From the NCBI RefSeq assembly GCF_001613805.1, contig NZ_LPVY01000013.1:124001-188000 (forward strand): a stretch of 64,000 nucleotides of DNA, read 5' to 3'. Both the position numbers and the translations under genes were made by a program. Positions 9,709-17,129 of the stretch are shown piece by piece (positions within the stretch are counted from its first letter, which is position 1; each line of letters opens with the position of its first letter). Under the pieces are notes generated by a model, which searched no databases, was not told the DNA's origin, and saw only the letters and a list, made by a program, of their open reading frames with translations. This DNA comes from Thalassospira lucentensis. GTDB lineage: Bacteria; Pseudomonadota; Alphaproteobacteria; Rhodospirillales; Thalassospiraceae.

Positions 9709-10434
9709 ATGAGTGATCCGGCCCATATTCTTGTCGTTGATGACCACCGCGATATTCGCGATCTGCTGGGGCGTTATTTGCGCCAGCACGAATATCGCGT
9801 GACGCTGGCGTCCGACGGGCGTGAACTGCGCAAGCTGATGGGCGAAAATGTTTTGCCCGATCTGATCGTTCTGGATCTGATGATGCCTGGCGAAGACGGG
9901 TTGAGCCTCTGCCGGTGGCTGCGCGAGAATTATGATGTGCCGGTCGTGATGCTGACCGCTCTTGGCGAGGAAACCGACCGTATCATCGGCCTTGAAATGG
10001 GGGCTGATGATTATCTGGCAAAGCCGTTCAACCCGCGTGAATTGCTCGCACGGATCAAGGCGGTTCTTCGGCGGGCGCAAAGTTTGCCAAGCGGGCGGCG
10101 CGGCCAGAAGGCCGGGGGTGAAATCAGTTTTGATCGCTGGATACTGGATCGTACGCGGTATGAATTGCGTGACGAGAACGATGTTGTGGTGCCGCTTAGT
10201 GCCGGTGAGTTTGCCCTGCTATGCGCCTTTGTCGATCACCACAATATGGTGCTTAACCGCGACCAGTTGCTGGATCTGACCAAGGGGCGTGAGGCCATTC
10301 CGTTTGACCGCAGCATCGATAACCAGGTCAGCCGCCTGCGCAAGAAGATCGAACCAGACCCGAAAAACCCGACCCTGATCAAAACCGTCTGGGGCGGAGG
10401 ATATATGTTTACCTGCGATGTGGTGAAGAAATGA
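9709..10434 (+). CDS. OmpR-family response regulator
   Basis: Receiver domain with acidic pair D11-D12, phosphoacceptor D56 (in LIVLDLMMPGEDG) and K104-type KPF motif, followed by an OmpR/PhoB winged-helix DNA-binding domain (about residues 135-240). Its last codon overlaps the sensor kinase start (ATGA), so the pair is translationally coupled. The divergent secreted His-rich protein gene is a likely target. Confidence 0.93.
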   Translation: MSDPAHILVVDDHRDIRDLLGRYLRQHEYRVTLASDGRELRKLMGENVLPDLIVLDLMMPGEDGLSLCRWLRENYDVPVVMLTALGEETDRIIGLEMGADDYLAKPFNPRELLARIKAVLRRAQSLPSGRRGQKAGGEISFDRWILDRTRYELRDENDVVVPLSAGEFALLCAFVDHHNMVLNRDQLLDLTKGREAIPFDRSIDNQVSRLRKKIEPDPKNPTLIKTVWGGGYMFTCDVVKK

Positions 10435-12005
10435 AGCGGCGCAGTTTCATCTCCCGTTTGTGGCCGCAGACACTGGTCGGGCAACTGGTTTTGCTGATCC
10501 TTGGTGCCGTGATCCTTACCCATGTTGTGCTGGGACTGCTTTTGGCGGAAGAGCGCCGCGACGCATTGCTGAGCGAACGGCGCGGCGGGGCATTGGCGCG
10601 GGTGGCAGCGATTTCGCGCATTCTGGCGGCAACGCCATCGGAGAACTGGCGCGATGTCTTGAAAGTCGGCCAGTCGCCGCAAAGCATCATGCGTCTGGTT
10701 GATAATCCCGATAACAGTCTGCCGATGTCAGATATCAGTTATACGTTGAGCGAGCGGCTTAATCAGGCGCTTGACGGGCCGGCGGTGCCGGCGCGTGTTC
10801 ATATCCTGTCGGAGGATGACTGTCACGCGGTCGAGGAGCGCGAGAAAAAGAACCGCAAGAAACATCATGATGACGACGATGGTGGCAAGGAAAGGGATCG
10901 CGGCAAGGATTGGCGCAAGGAAAATGGATATTATCGCCAAGGTCATGTCGGCCCGCGCTTCTTTGATCATCTGGATTGTGTCGCCGCACCGTTAATGCAG
11001 ATCAGCGTTCCGATTTTCCCGGTGGGGGTGACGGCAGATGGTGGTGCAGACGGTGCAGGGACGGCAGCATCGGTATCCGGCGCGGCGCAACCTGTTGTCT
11101 GGCTGGAGGCTCGAATTAACGGAGTGGCCCCGCCGCCGCGCGTAGTATTGCAAAATATCTTGCGGATTACGATTTCCGCGATCCTGATCGGATTTATCGC
11201 GTTCTTCCTGGCGCGCCGCATGACGCGGTCCTGGGCGGTTCTGGCGCAGGCAGCCGACCGGGTAGGGCGCGGCGATTATCCCGAACCGGTTCCGGAAAAC
11301 GGCCCGATTGAAATCCGCCGTGCGGCAAAGGCATTTAACCGTATGACCGCAAGGCTGAAGCGCTTTGTCGAGGATCGCACCCGGATGTTGGCGGCGATTT
11401 CGCACGATTTGCGCACGCCGATCACGTCCCTGCGCCTGCGGGCGGAATTTGTCGAGGATGCCGAAAACCGGTCGCGGATCATCGAAACGTTAAACGAAAT
11501 GGAACAGATGGTCGAAGCGGCAATGACCTTTGCCCGCGAGGAAACGGCCAACGAAGCGACCCGCAAGATTGATATCGCCGCCCTGATAGAGGCGGCGGTC
11601 GAGGATCTGGCTGAAACCGGTCGCCCGATCCGGTTTCTTGGTGATGGCGAGCCGCGGGTTTATCCGTGCCGTCCGCTTTCGATCAAGCGCGCCCTTGGCA
11701 ATCTGATTTCAAATGCCCTGACATTTGGCGATCAGGTCGAAGTGTTGCTAAAGCCCGCCGATGATGGTGGCATATGGATTGAAGTCAGCGACGACGGGCC
11801 GGGTATCCCGTCCGATCAGCGCGATCAGGTGTTCGAGCCGTTCTTCCGGCTTGAATCCTCGCGCAATCGTGAAACAGGCGGTATCGGGCTTGGACTTGCG
11901 ATTGCCCGCACCGCCATCCGGGCCCATGGCGGCGAAATTTATCTTGAAGATGCGCCGTCTGGTGGGCTTTTGGCCCGGATTTATCTGCCGCCGATTGCCC
12001 ATTAA
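10431..12005 (+). CDS. Sensor histidine kinase with His/Asp-rich periplasmic loop
   Basis: EnvZ-like kinase: TM1 near residues 12-40, a periplasmic region to about residue 235, TM2 near 240-260, HAMP, then H325 in SHDLRTP and a HATPase domain with N, G1 (DDGPGIP) and G2 (GLGLAIA) boxes. The periplasmic part has an unusual run of Lys, His and Asp (around KKHHDDDDGGKERDRGKD) and two separated Cys residues. Combined with the His-rich secreted neighbour, sensing of metal ions or cationic compounds is a reasonable inference, not shown. Confidence 0.92.
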   Translation: MKRRSFISRLWPQTLVGQLVLLILGAVILTHVVLGLLLAEERRDALLSERRGGALARVAAISRILAATPSENWRDVLKVGQSPQSIMRLVDNPDNSLPMSDISYTLSERLNQALDGPAVPARVHILSEDDCHAVEEREKKNRKKHHDDDDGGKERDRGKDWRKENGYYRQGHVGPRFFDHLDCVAAPLMQISVPIFPVGVTADGGADGAGTAASVSGAAQPVVWLEARINGVAPPPRVVLQNILRITISAILIGFIAFFLARRMTRSWAVLAQAADRVGRGDYPEPVPENGPIEIRRAAKAFNRMTARLKRFVEDRTRMLAAISHDLRTPITSLRLRAEFVEDAENRSRIIETLNEMEQMVEAAMTFAREETANEATRKIDIAALIEAAVEDLAETGRPIRFLGDGEPRVYPCRPLSIKRALGNLISNALTFGDQVEVLLKPADDGGIWIEVSDDGPGIPSDQRDQVFEPFFRLESSRNRETGGIGLGLAIARTAIRAHGGEIYLEDAPSGGLLARIYLPPIAH

Positions 12006-12079
12006 TCCTTTGTCGCAGGTAACAAGGTTTCGCTGGCTTGCCCCGATTTTGTCAGGAATAATACCGGTCAGAGCAGTTT

Positions 12080-12107
12080 TTGCGATTTTGCGATTGCGAA
12101 ATCGCAA
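12080..12107. terminator. Hairpin downstream of the two-component operon
   Basis: A 9-bp inverted repeat (TTGCGATTT / AAATCGCAA) with a 10-nt loop, 75 bp after the kinase stop. No T run follows on the plus strand, so termination is uncertain. Confidence 0.35.
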
Positions 12108-12161
12108 GCCTGTCCCATTTATGCGGTGTCATATTAGCGTAAGAATTGGACGGAGCCCGTC

Positions 12162-13466
12162 ATGTCGGAAAACGCGAAACCCACGAACAATGTTACATCG
12201 CTGCCGGGGACGAACAGTGCCCTGTCAGGCGGCGGTTTTGTGCGGGCGGTCAATGACTGGCTGATGGAACGCGCGTTGGAAGATACCGATATTGACGCGA
12301 TTGTTGAAGGCATGGTGTCACGACTTGTCGCGGCGGGTATTCCGATCGAACGCGTCATGGTCGGGTTCAAGACCCTGCATCCGCTGTATGAAGGGGTTTC
12401 CTATATCTGGTCAAAGGATCAGGGGCGGGTCGAGCGGTCGCTACATCTTGATGTGCGCGAAAAGAACCCCGACTGGCTTGAAAGTCCGATGAAGTGGATG
12501 TCGGACAACGATGTCACATTCATGCGCCGACATCTGATCGGGCCCGGTGCGATCCTTGATTTCAATGTTTTGCAGACTTTCCGCAAAACCGGCGGGACGG
12601 ATTATCTGGCGCTGATGACGCCGTTCACTACGGATCGTGACAGCACGCTTGGTACGAACCGTATCTTCATGACCTATATGACGCGACGTCCGAGTGGCTT
12701 TACCGACGAGGATCTGGCAATCCTGTCGGCGATCCAGCGCCGTTTTGCCGTGTCGTGCAAGATGCGGATCATGCATGAAGAAACCAAAACCATTCTTCAG
12801 ACCTATCTGGGATCGGATGCCGGGCAGCGGGTGCGTGATGGGCAGATCAAACTGGGCGACAGTACGAAGACGCGTGCGGTGATCTGGTTTTCGGATATGC
12901 GAAATTCGACATCGGTTGCCGCCAGCGTCGGCGATGACGCATTCCTCGGCGAAATGAACGATTTCTTTGCCGCGACTGCTGGTGCGGTCCTGAAACATGG
13001 TGGGCAGGTTTTGCGTTATATCGGGGATGCGACATTGGCGATTTTCCCGATCCGCGAGGATGAACAGGATCTGGAGCAGGCCTGTACGGCGGCGGTTTAT
13101 GCCGCGGCCGAAGCACAGATCAATATTGATCAATTGAACAGTCAGCGCGAAGAAAGCGGTTTACCCGCCTTTGACTATGGCCTTGGCATGCATGTCGGTG
13201 ATGTGATTTACGGCAATGTCGGCGTGCCTGATCGTGTCGACTTTACCGTGATCGGGCAGGCGGCCAACGAGGCCGCCCGGATCGAGCAACTGACCAAGCA
13301 GCTTAACAAGCGGGTTCTGGTCAGCCATCAGGTGGCAAAATTCATTTCCTGTCCGACGGAGGAAATGGGTGCTTTCGAGCTTCAGGGAACAGGTTTGAGT
13401 CTGAAACTGTTTGCGCCCGACTTTAAGGAAGCCTGCGAACGCATTCAGTTGATGCAGGCCGGGTGA
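12162..13466 (+). CDS. Class III adenylate/guanylate cyclase
   Basis: The C-terminal half (about residues 235-425) is a class III cyclase domain: the first metal-binding Asp lies in WFSDMRNST and the second in YIGDATLAIF. The N-terminal 220 residues have no visible transmembrane helix and look like a GAF-related or cyclase-associated sensor domain, so the protein is probably cytosolic. GGAG lies 6 nt before the ATG. Product is presumably cAMP. It converges with the R-body locus, which is 24 bp away. Confidence 0.88.
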   Translation: MSENAKPTNNVTSLPGTNSALSGGGFVRAVNDWLMERALEDTDIDAIVEGMVSRLVAAGIPIERVMVGFKTLHPLYEGVSYIWSKDQGRVERSLHLDVREKNPDWLESPMKWMSDNDVTFMRRHLIGPGAILDFNVLQTFRKTGGTDYLALMTPFTTDRDSTLGTNRIFMTYMTRRPSGFTDEDLAILSAIQRRFAVSCKMRIMHEETKTILQTYLGSDAGQRVRDGQIKLGDSTKTRAVIWFSDMRNSTSVAASVGDDAFLGEMNDFFAATAGAVLKHGGQVLRYIGDATLAIFPIREDEQDLEQACTAAVYAAAEAQINIDQLNSQREESGLPAFDYGLGMHVGDVIYGNVGVPDRVDFTVIGQAANEAARIEQLTKQLNKRVLVSHQVAKFISCPTEEMGAFELQGTGLSLKLFAPDFKEACERIQLMQAG

Positions 13467-13475
13467 TTTCCTTTG

Positions 13476-13497
13476 GGCGTAAGCCAAAGCTTACGCC
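13476..13497. terminator. Hairpin between the cyclase gene and the R-body locus
   Basis: A perfect 9-bp inverted repeat (GGCGTAAGC / GCTTACGCC) with a 4-nt loop that includes the stop codon of the last reb gene. It sits between convergent genes; no long T run on either side. Confidence 0.5.
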
Positions 13498-14075
13498 ATA
13501 CTGTCGAAATCCTTGACCACGCTGCTTGAAGCGGTGCCGACGCTGGTAAATGTCTGCTGGGCGTCGGTGACGGCCTGTGTCGCTGCCTTGATGATATCGG
13601 CGTAGGGATCGGTCTTTTTTTCCACCAGCATTTTTTGCAGGGCCACACCGGTTGTGGCGGATGCCATCGACATGATGTTGCGCATGTAATCGGTGCTGTC
13701 CTGTACGGCATAGGCGGCGGCCTGTGCGACCTTTTGATAGGCAATCCCGTTTGCGCCCGGACCAGCACCGTTCAGTACGGCATGATTTGTCGTGCCGACC
13801 GCCTGGACGATTTGCGGATTAAGGGCGGTGCTAAGTGGGGGTGAATTGGTGCCGCCACCACCCGACGGGGGATTGTTGGTCGCGGACGGGCTGTCGGAAG
13901 ATTCACCAGATGCCCCAGAGGATTCCGGGCTCGACGCCCCATCCGAAGAGGGGCTTGCTGCCGAACTGCCCGGTGAGCCGTCTGTGGAGGTATCCGTCGA
14001 ACTGTCCGCCCCGGCGGCGGGCGGGGTGCTGCTATCAGCCGTATTGGATGCGTTGGGATCGGTATCATCTGCCAT
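13491..14075 (-). CDS. RebB-family (R-body) protein, long Ser/Pro-rich form
   Basis: 194 residues. The C-terminal about 110 residues are related to RebB: NPQIVQAVGTTNHAVL corresponds to the ITDAVTQ-NVKVLG block of the neighbours, followed by the Ala/Gln-rich helical region. The N-terminal about 75 residues are a Ser/Gly/Pro/Asp-rich disordered stretch not found in the others. The start at 14075 has GAGG 6 nt upstream. It is the last gene of the locus on this strand. The extension suggests a special role such as a tip, cap or junction subunit of the R-body, which is inference. Confidence 0.7.
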   Translation of the reverse strand: MADDTDPNASNTADSSTPPAAGADSSTDTSTDGSPGSSAASPSSDGASSPESSGASGESSDSPSATNNPPSGGGGTNSPPLSTALNPQIVQAVGTTNHAVLNGAGPGANGIAYQKVAQAAAYAVQDSTDYMRNIMSMASATTGVALQKMLVEKKTDPYADIIKAATQAVTDAQQTFTSVGTASSSVVKDFDSMA

Positions 14076-14162
14076 GACGGGCCTCATTGCTTTAACGGGG
14101 CGTTTTCAGATTCAGGGCGTAAACTTTCCGGGTATTCGGGCGTGGTGCGTATGTTGGCAGCG

Positions 14163-14420
14163 TCAGGTTTTGCCGCCACCACCCATGCCGCCACCGGTGC
14201 TGTCGAGGATCATGCGACACGCGCTGGAAGTTACGGCGTTGCCAATCTGTTGCAGGCCGCCCTGGGTTTGCATGGCGTTCTGCATCGAAAGACTGATGGA
14301 ATGTGCCATCGTCTGATACACGAGCCCCATTGCCTGTGCCGGAGCTTCGCCCAGAACCTTGACGTTGGTCTGTGTGACCGCGTCCGTAATCTGGGAATTA
14401 ACCGGGGTGTTGTCTGCCAT
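14163..14420 (-). CDS. RebB-family R-body structural protein (85 aa)
   Basis: Starts with the family block ITDAVTQTNVKVLGEAPA and continues with Ala/Gln-rich helices, ending in a Gly-rich tail. RebB-like proteins are the structural subunits of R-bodies, coiled protein ribbons that extend and burst membranes in Caedibacter. Closest in the locus to the 75-residue paralogue at 14894-15121. No own promoter motif is found, so it is probably transcribed with the gene at 14480-14803. Confidence 0.88.
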   Translation of the reverse strand: MADNTPVNSQITDAVTQTNVKVLGEAPAQAMGLVYQTMAHSISLSMQNAMQTQGGLQQIGNAVTSSACRMILDSTGGGMGGGGKT

Positions 14421-14479
14421 GTCACGCCCTCACTGAAATGTTCGGATAACACGCACGGCGCGTGACATCCGAATTCTGC

Positions 14480-14803
14480 CTAACGGCGAGTTGCTGCCAA
14501 AATGACCAAAAGGGTCAGAAGTGTATTGCTGTTGTCCGATCGCGACATCTTGGCGGTTGCCTGTGCCCCGGCCATGGTATTGACCGAATAAAGCTGCATG
14601 ACACCCATATTGGTGGCAGCCTGCGAGCACATGGAAGCCTGTTGCTGGGCCTGAATGGCATTCTGGAACAGGATCGATGTCGAGTGGGCGGCACTTTGAT
14701 AGATCATGCCCATGGCGTTCGCCGGGGCCGAGCCGAGAACGCTGACCGATGTCTGGGTCACCGCATCTGTGATCTGACCGTTCACTGGGGTTGGAATAGC
14801 CAT
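14480..14803 (-). CDS. RebB-family R-body structural protein (107 aa)
   Basis: The start at 14803 has GGAGG 5 nt upstream; longer in-frame forms lack one. The protein carries ITDAVTQTSVSVLGSAPA and the longer C-terminal region shared with the two paralogues at 16042-16377 and 16580-16903 (SQAATN-GV, YSVNTMAGA). It ends in a hydrophobic stretch (TLLTLLVILAA). A sigma-type promoter motif lies 40 bp upstream. Confidence 0.88.
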   Translation of the reverse strand: MAIPTPVNGQITDAVTQTSVSVLGSAPANAMGMIYQSAAHSTSILFQNAIQAQQQASMCSQAATNMGVMQLYSVNTMAGAQATAKMSRSDNSNTLLTLLVILAATRR

Positions 14804-14842
14804 TTCTTCCTCCGATTTGGCGGTCACGATGACCGTACCCGT

Positions 14843-14870
14843 TTTGACGCAGATGATTGATCTTTGTGAC
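14843..14870 (-). promoter_or_regulatory. Predicted ECF-sigma promoter (site D)
   Basis: On the minus strand: GTCACAA, 14 nt, CGTCAAA. The -10 element is 40 bp before the reb start at 14803. One of six copies with the same spacing in the locus. Confidence 0.8.
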
Positions 14871-14893
14871 AAAATTCCCGAACGGGGCGTTCC

Positions 14894-15121
14894 TTAGCCA
14901 CCGGCCTGGGCGGTGATCATTGCCACCAGCTTCGAAGTTGCGGTATTGGCGACCTGTTGCATGTTTCCCTGTGTCAGGGTGGCGTTTTCCATGGCCAGAC
15001 CCGTTGCATGGGAATGCGATTGCAGGGCGATCGATACCGCCTGTGCAGGACTTTCGCCCAGCACCTTGACGTTGGTCTGTGTCACGGCATCGGTGATTTG
15101 CGGATTGACGATATCGCTCAT
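14894..15121 (-). CDS. RebB-family R-body structural protein (75 aa, shortest)
   Basis: Contains ITDAVTQTNVKVLGESPA and one Ala/Gln-rich helical block, with no C-terminal extension, so it may represent the minimal Reb fold. The start at 15121 is chosen because the conserved block begins nine residues later; AAGG lies about 9 nt upstream. A 16-bp palindrome (15168-15183) separates it from the preceding ORF. Confidence 0.85.
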   Translation of the reverse strand: MSDIVNPQITDAVTQTNVKVLGESPAQAVSIALQSHSHATGLAMENATLTQGNMQQVANTATSKLVAMITAQAGG

Positions 15122-15167
15122 GACATCATGCCTTTGCCTTGGATGGGTGCCCGCAGGCACGATCAGA

Positions 15168-15183
15168 ACCGGCGCGCCGGTTA
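15168..15183. repeat. Perfect 16-bp palindrome within the reb operon
   Basis: AACCGGCGCGCCGGTT lies between the Pro-rich ORF and the next reb gene. Without a T run it could act as an attenuator, an RNA processing site or a regulator site. Unassigned. Confidence 0.5.
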
Positions 15184-15191
15184 AAATGTTC

Positions 15192-15407
15192 CTATTGCTG
15201 GGCCTGTCTCTGTTTTTCGTATTCTTCCTGCTGACGTTTGAGTTCCTCGTCGGTCAGCTCGACATGTTTGTCGGGATCTTCCGGTGGTGGTACGGGGGCG
15301 GGGGGCGGTGCGCTCTTGAGGGTGGGGGGGCGCTTTGCTGTCCCGCTGTGATCCCCCCTTAGGACTTTGGGCCCTTGTCTCCGATGGCCAGCGTATTGCG
15401 GGCGCAT
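15192..15407 (-). CDS. Pro-rich, charged ORF overlapping a reb gene (possible -1 frameshift extension)
   Basis: An open frame in the -1 register relative to the reb gene at 15359-15604. Independent translation would start at the ATG at 15407, inside that gene, without a clear Shine-Dalgarno. After the reb stop it encodes a Pro-rich linker and a Glu/Gln/Lys-rich helix (ELTDEELKRQQEEYEK). There is no ATG, GTG or TTG in frame after the overlap. It could therefore be a coupled small gene, a frameshift extension of the reb protein, or an ancestral tail split by a mutation. Confidence 0.45.
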   Translation of the reverse strand: MRPQYAGHRRQGPKVLRGDHSGTAKRPPTLKSAPPPAPVPPPEDPDKHVELTDEELKRQQEEYEKQRQAQQ

Positions 15408-15604
15408 TCCATGGTGGTTGCCAGGCTGGCCACCGCAAGCTGTTGCTGTTCGTTGACCATGTTGGCAAACAGTACGCCCTGTGCCTGTGCCTGCGACAGG
15501 TAGGTCTGCATGGTTCCCATGGCCGGCGCGGTGCCAATGACGGTAGTGTTGGTCTGGGTCACGCCATCGGTGATCTGTTCGTCGACTTCGCGCGGAGAGC
15601 TCAT
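15359..15604 (-). CDS. RebB-family R-body structural protein (81 aa)
   Basis: Carries the diverged block ITDGVTQTNTTVIGTAPA and a helical part with QAQGVLFANMV, most like the upstream neighbour at 15616-15915, which has QAQGVLMANMV. The two genes are 11 bp apart and surely cotranscribed. Just before its stop lies GGGCCCAAAG (15365-15374), which contains two overlapping X-XXY-YYZ heptamers in the zero frame (G-GGC-CCA and C-CCA-AAG). Confidence 0.86.
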   Translation of the reverse strand: MSSPREVDEQITDGVTQTNTTVIGTAPAMGTMQTYLSQAQAQGVLFANMVNEQQQLAVASLATTMECARNTLAIGDKGPKS

Positions 15605-15615
15605 CGTTTTGATCC

Positions 15616-15915
15616 TTATCGGTTAGGACGCGACATCATCTGTTCGATGCTTTTGGTCAGGGTCGCCATGCCAGTCATCGAGAGCTGCCGTTGACCGGAA
15701 ACCATATTGGCCATCAGAACACCCTGCGCCTGTGACTGGGCCAGCATGGCCTGCAGGGTGGCGTAAGCCGGGCCGATGCCGATGGTGCCAACGTTGACCA
15801 GACTGACAGCATCACTGATCTGGTGGGATACCTCATCCTGCAGGTTGATCATCGCGTCGGCGATTTTGGTTGCGTCGGGATTGGTGTCGGACGGGTCGGT
15901 TTTTGCCGGTGCCAT
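15616..15915 (-). CDS. RebB-family R-body structural protein (99 aa)
   Basis: The start at 15915 has AGGAGA 5 nt upstream. About 30 N-terminal residues precede the conserved region, which is diverged (QISDAVSLVNVGTIGIGPA). The helical part matches the gene just downstream, so these two form a subgroup. Its promoter (site C) lies 36 bp upstream and directly abuts the terminator of the preceding reb gene. Confidence 0.85.
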   Translation of the reverse strand: MAPAKTDPSDTNPDATKIADAMINLQDEVSHQISDAVSLVNVGTIGIGPAYATLQAMLAQSQAQGVLMANMVSGQRQLSMTGMATLTKSIEQMMSRPNR

Positions 15916-15950
15916 CACGGTCTCCTTGGCTGGCGCGTGGATTACACCGC

Positions 15951-15978
15951 AATGACGGTGAAGGACGAAATTTGTGAC
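15951..15978 (-). promoter_or_regulatory. Predicted ECF-sigma promoter (site C)
   Basis: On the minus strand: GTCACAA, 14 nt, CGTCATT, 36 bp before the start at 15915. It follows the terminator at 15981-16013 with only 2 bp between. Confidence 0.8.
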
Positions 15979-15980
15979 GC

Positions 15981-16013
15981 AAAAAAAGCCCGGCAAGCTT
16001 TTGCATGCCGGGC
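15981..16013 (-). terminator. Rho-independent terminator inside the reb locus
   Basis: On the minus strand an 8-bp stem (GCCCGGCA / TGCCGGGC) is followed by seven T residues, just past the reb gene at 16042-16377. It ends that unit before the next promoter. Confidence 0.85.
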
Positions 16014-16041
16014 CGGTTCGGGCGGCGAAACCAATGAAGGA

Positions 16042-16377
16042 TTACGACACTGCGGTGCCGGTGGTTGCCTTCAGGGCGGACAGCAATGCAAGCATGTTGT
16101 CCGGAACATCGCTGGTGGCGATTTTCTGCGTTGCGACGGCACCAGCCATGGTGTCGACGGAATAGACCTGAATGACGCCCTGGTTGGTTGCAGCCTGCGA
16201 CGAGATGCCGACCTGCTGCTGGGTGCTGACGGCATTTTCATAGAGAATGCCGTGGGAATGTGCCAGCGACTGAAACAGCGAGCCCATGGCCATGGCCGGT
16301 GCATCGCCCAGTACTTTGACATTGGCCTGGGTCACTGCATCGGTAATCATGCCATTGACCGGGGTATTATCAGCCAT
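16042..16377 (-). CDS. RebB-family R-body structural protein (111 aa)
   Basis: Starts MADNTPVN and carries ITDAVTQANVKVLGDAPAMA. It is a close paralogue of the gene at 16580-16903: the two share most residues through the core (ILYENAVS-QQQ, SDVPDNML) and differ mainly at the ends, indicating a recent tandem duplication. AGGAGA lies 8 nt before the ATG. It has its own promoter (site B) and its own terminator. Confidence 0.9.
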   Translation of the reverse strand: MADNTPVNGMITDAVTQANVKVLGDAPAMAMGSLFQSLAHSHGILYENAVSTQQQVGISSQAATNQGVIQVYSVDTMAGAVATQKIATSDVPDNMLALLSALKATTGTAVS

Positions 16378-16450
16378 AATCTGTCTCCTGGTTGCCTGGA
16401 AAAATATGCCGGAAACCGGCCCGTTCCGCGTGGTGCGCGGCGATCAGTCA

Positions 16451-16478
16451 TTTGACGGGGACGATGGGCCTTTGTGAC
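16451..16478 (-). promoter_or_regulatory. Predicted ECF-sigma promoter (site B)
   Basis: On the minus strand: GTCACAA, 14 nt, CGTCAAA, 74 bp before the reb start at 16377. Confidence 0.8.
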
Positions 16479-16521
16479 GCCAAACCGCCAAAAACTGCGG
16501 GCAAAATTACCGGGAAACGAT

Positions 16522-16555
16522 ATTGGGCGGCCGGTCGGAAAACGGGCCGCCCAAT
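16522..16555 (-). terminator. Hairpin after the first reb gene
   Basis: A perfect 11-bp inverted repeat (ATTGGGCGGCC / GGCCGCCCAAT) with a 12-nt loop, 25 bp past the reb stop. The following T run is poor (ATCGTTT), so it may be a partial terminator. Confidence 0.55.
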
Positions 16556-16579
16556 CGGGGAGGTCTTCGAGGAAGCGGC

Positions 16580-16903
16580 TTAGCTTTTGACGGCCTGAAG
16601 GGTGGTCAGAAGCGAAAGCATGTTGTCGGGGACATCGCTTTGCGCGATTTTCGAGGTCGCGACGGCATCGGCCATGGTGTCGACCGAATAGATCTGGATG
16701 ACGCCCTGGTTGGTGGCGGCCTGGGATGCAATACCAAGCTGCTGCTGGGCGCTGACGGCATTTTCATAGAGAATGCCCGTGGAATGTGCCAGAGACTGGA
16801 AGATAGAGCCCATGGCCATAGCAGGGGCATCACCGAGCACCTTGACGTTTGCCTGGGTGACGGCATCGGTGATTTGACCGTTTACCGGGGTCGGAATCGC
16901 CAT
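16580..16903 (-). CDS. RebB-family R-body structural protein (107 aa)
   Basis: The start at 16903 has AAGGAG 7 nt upstream. The sequence shows the full family pattern: ITDAVTQANVKVLGDAPAMA followed by long Ala/Gln helices and SDVPDNML near the end. It is the first reb gene downstream of the sigma factor and a near copy of the next one. Reb subunits polymerise into a ribbon rolled up in the cytoplasm. Confidence 0.9.
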   Translation of the reverse strand: MAIPTPVNGQITDAVTQANVKVLGDAPAMAMGSIFQSLAHSTGILYENAVSAQQQLGIASQAATNQGVIQIYSVDTMADAVATSKIAQSDVPDNMLSLLTTLQAVKS

Positions 16904-16972
16904 TTCAAAACTCCTTCGTATGCTGCTTGCGGTGGAAATCCTGACGGGGTTTCTCCGTCCCGAATTCATCCT

Positions 16973-17000
16973 ATCGACGCTGGCAATTCGGGCTTGTGAC
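16973..17000 (-). promoter_or_regulatory. Predicted ECF-sigma promoter (site A)
   Basis: On the minus strand: GTCACAA, 14 nt, CGTCGAT, 70 bp before the reb start at 16903. Confidence 0.8.
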
Positions 17001-17050
17001 GGGACGGATGAATTTTTTTGCCAGCAAAAGGCTTTGATAAGTTTTTTGGA

Positions 17051-17108
17051 GGCCTGACATTTTCAGGCCGGTCTTAAAACGGGCAGAACGGCATTTGCCC
17101 TTCTGCCC
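17051..17108 (-). terminator. Tandem hairpins after the sigma factor gene
   Basis: On the minus strand GGGCAGAA / TTCTGCCC is followed by GTTTT, and then GGCCTGA / TCAGGCC. They separate the sigma gene from the first reb promoter. Confidence 0.6.
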
Positions 17109-17129
17109 GGGTTGCGGATCAGGGCGCGG

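Noticed and set aside
14439..14466. Possible seventh sigma-type promoter before the reb gene at 14163-14420
   Set aside because: GTCACGC is present, but the -10 position at 14-nt spacing reads CCGAACA and lacks CGTC, so it does not fit the motif.
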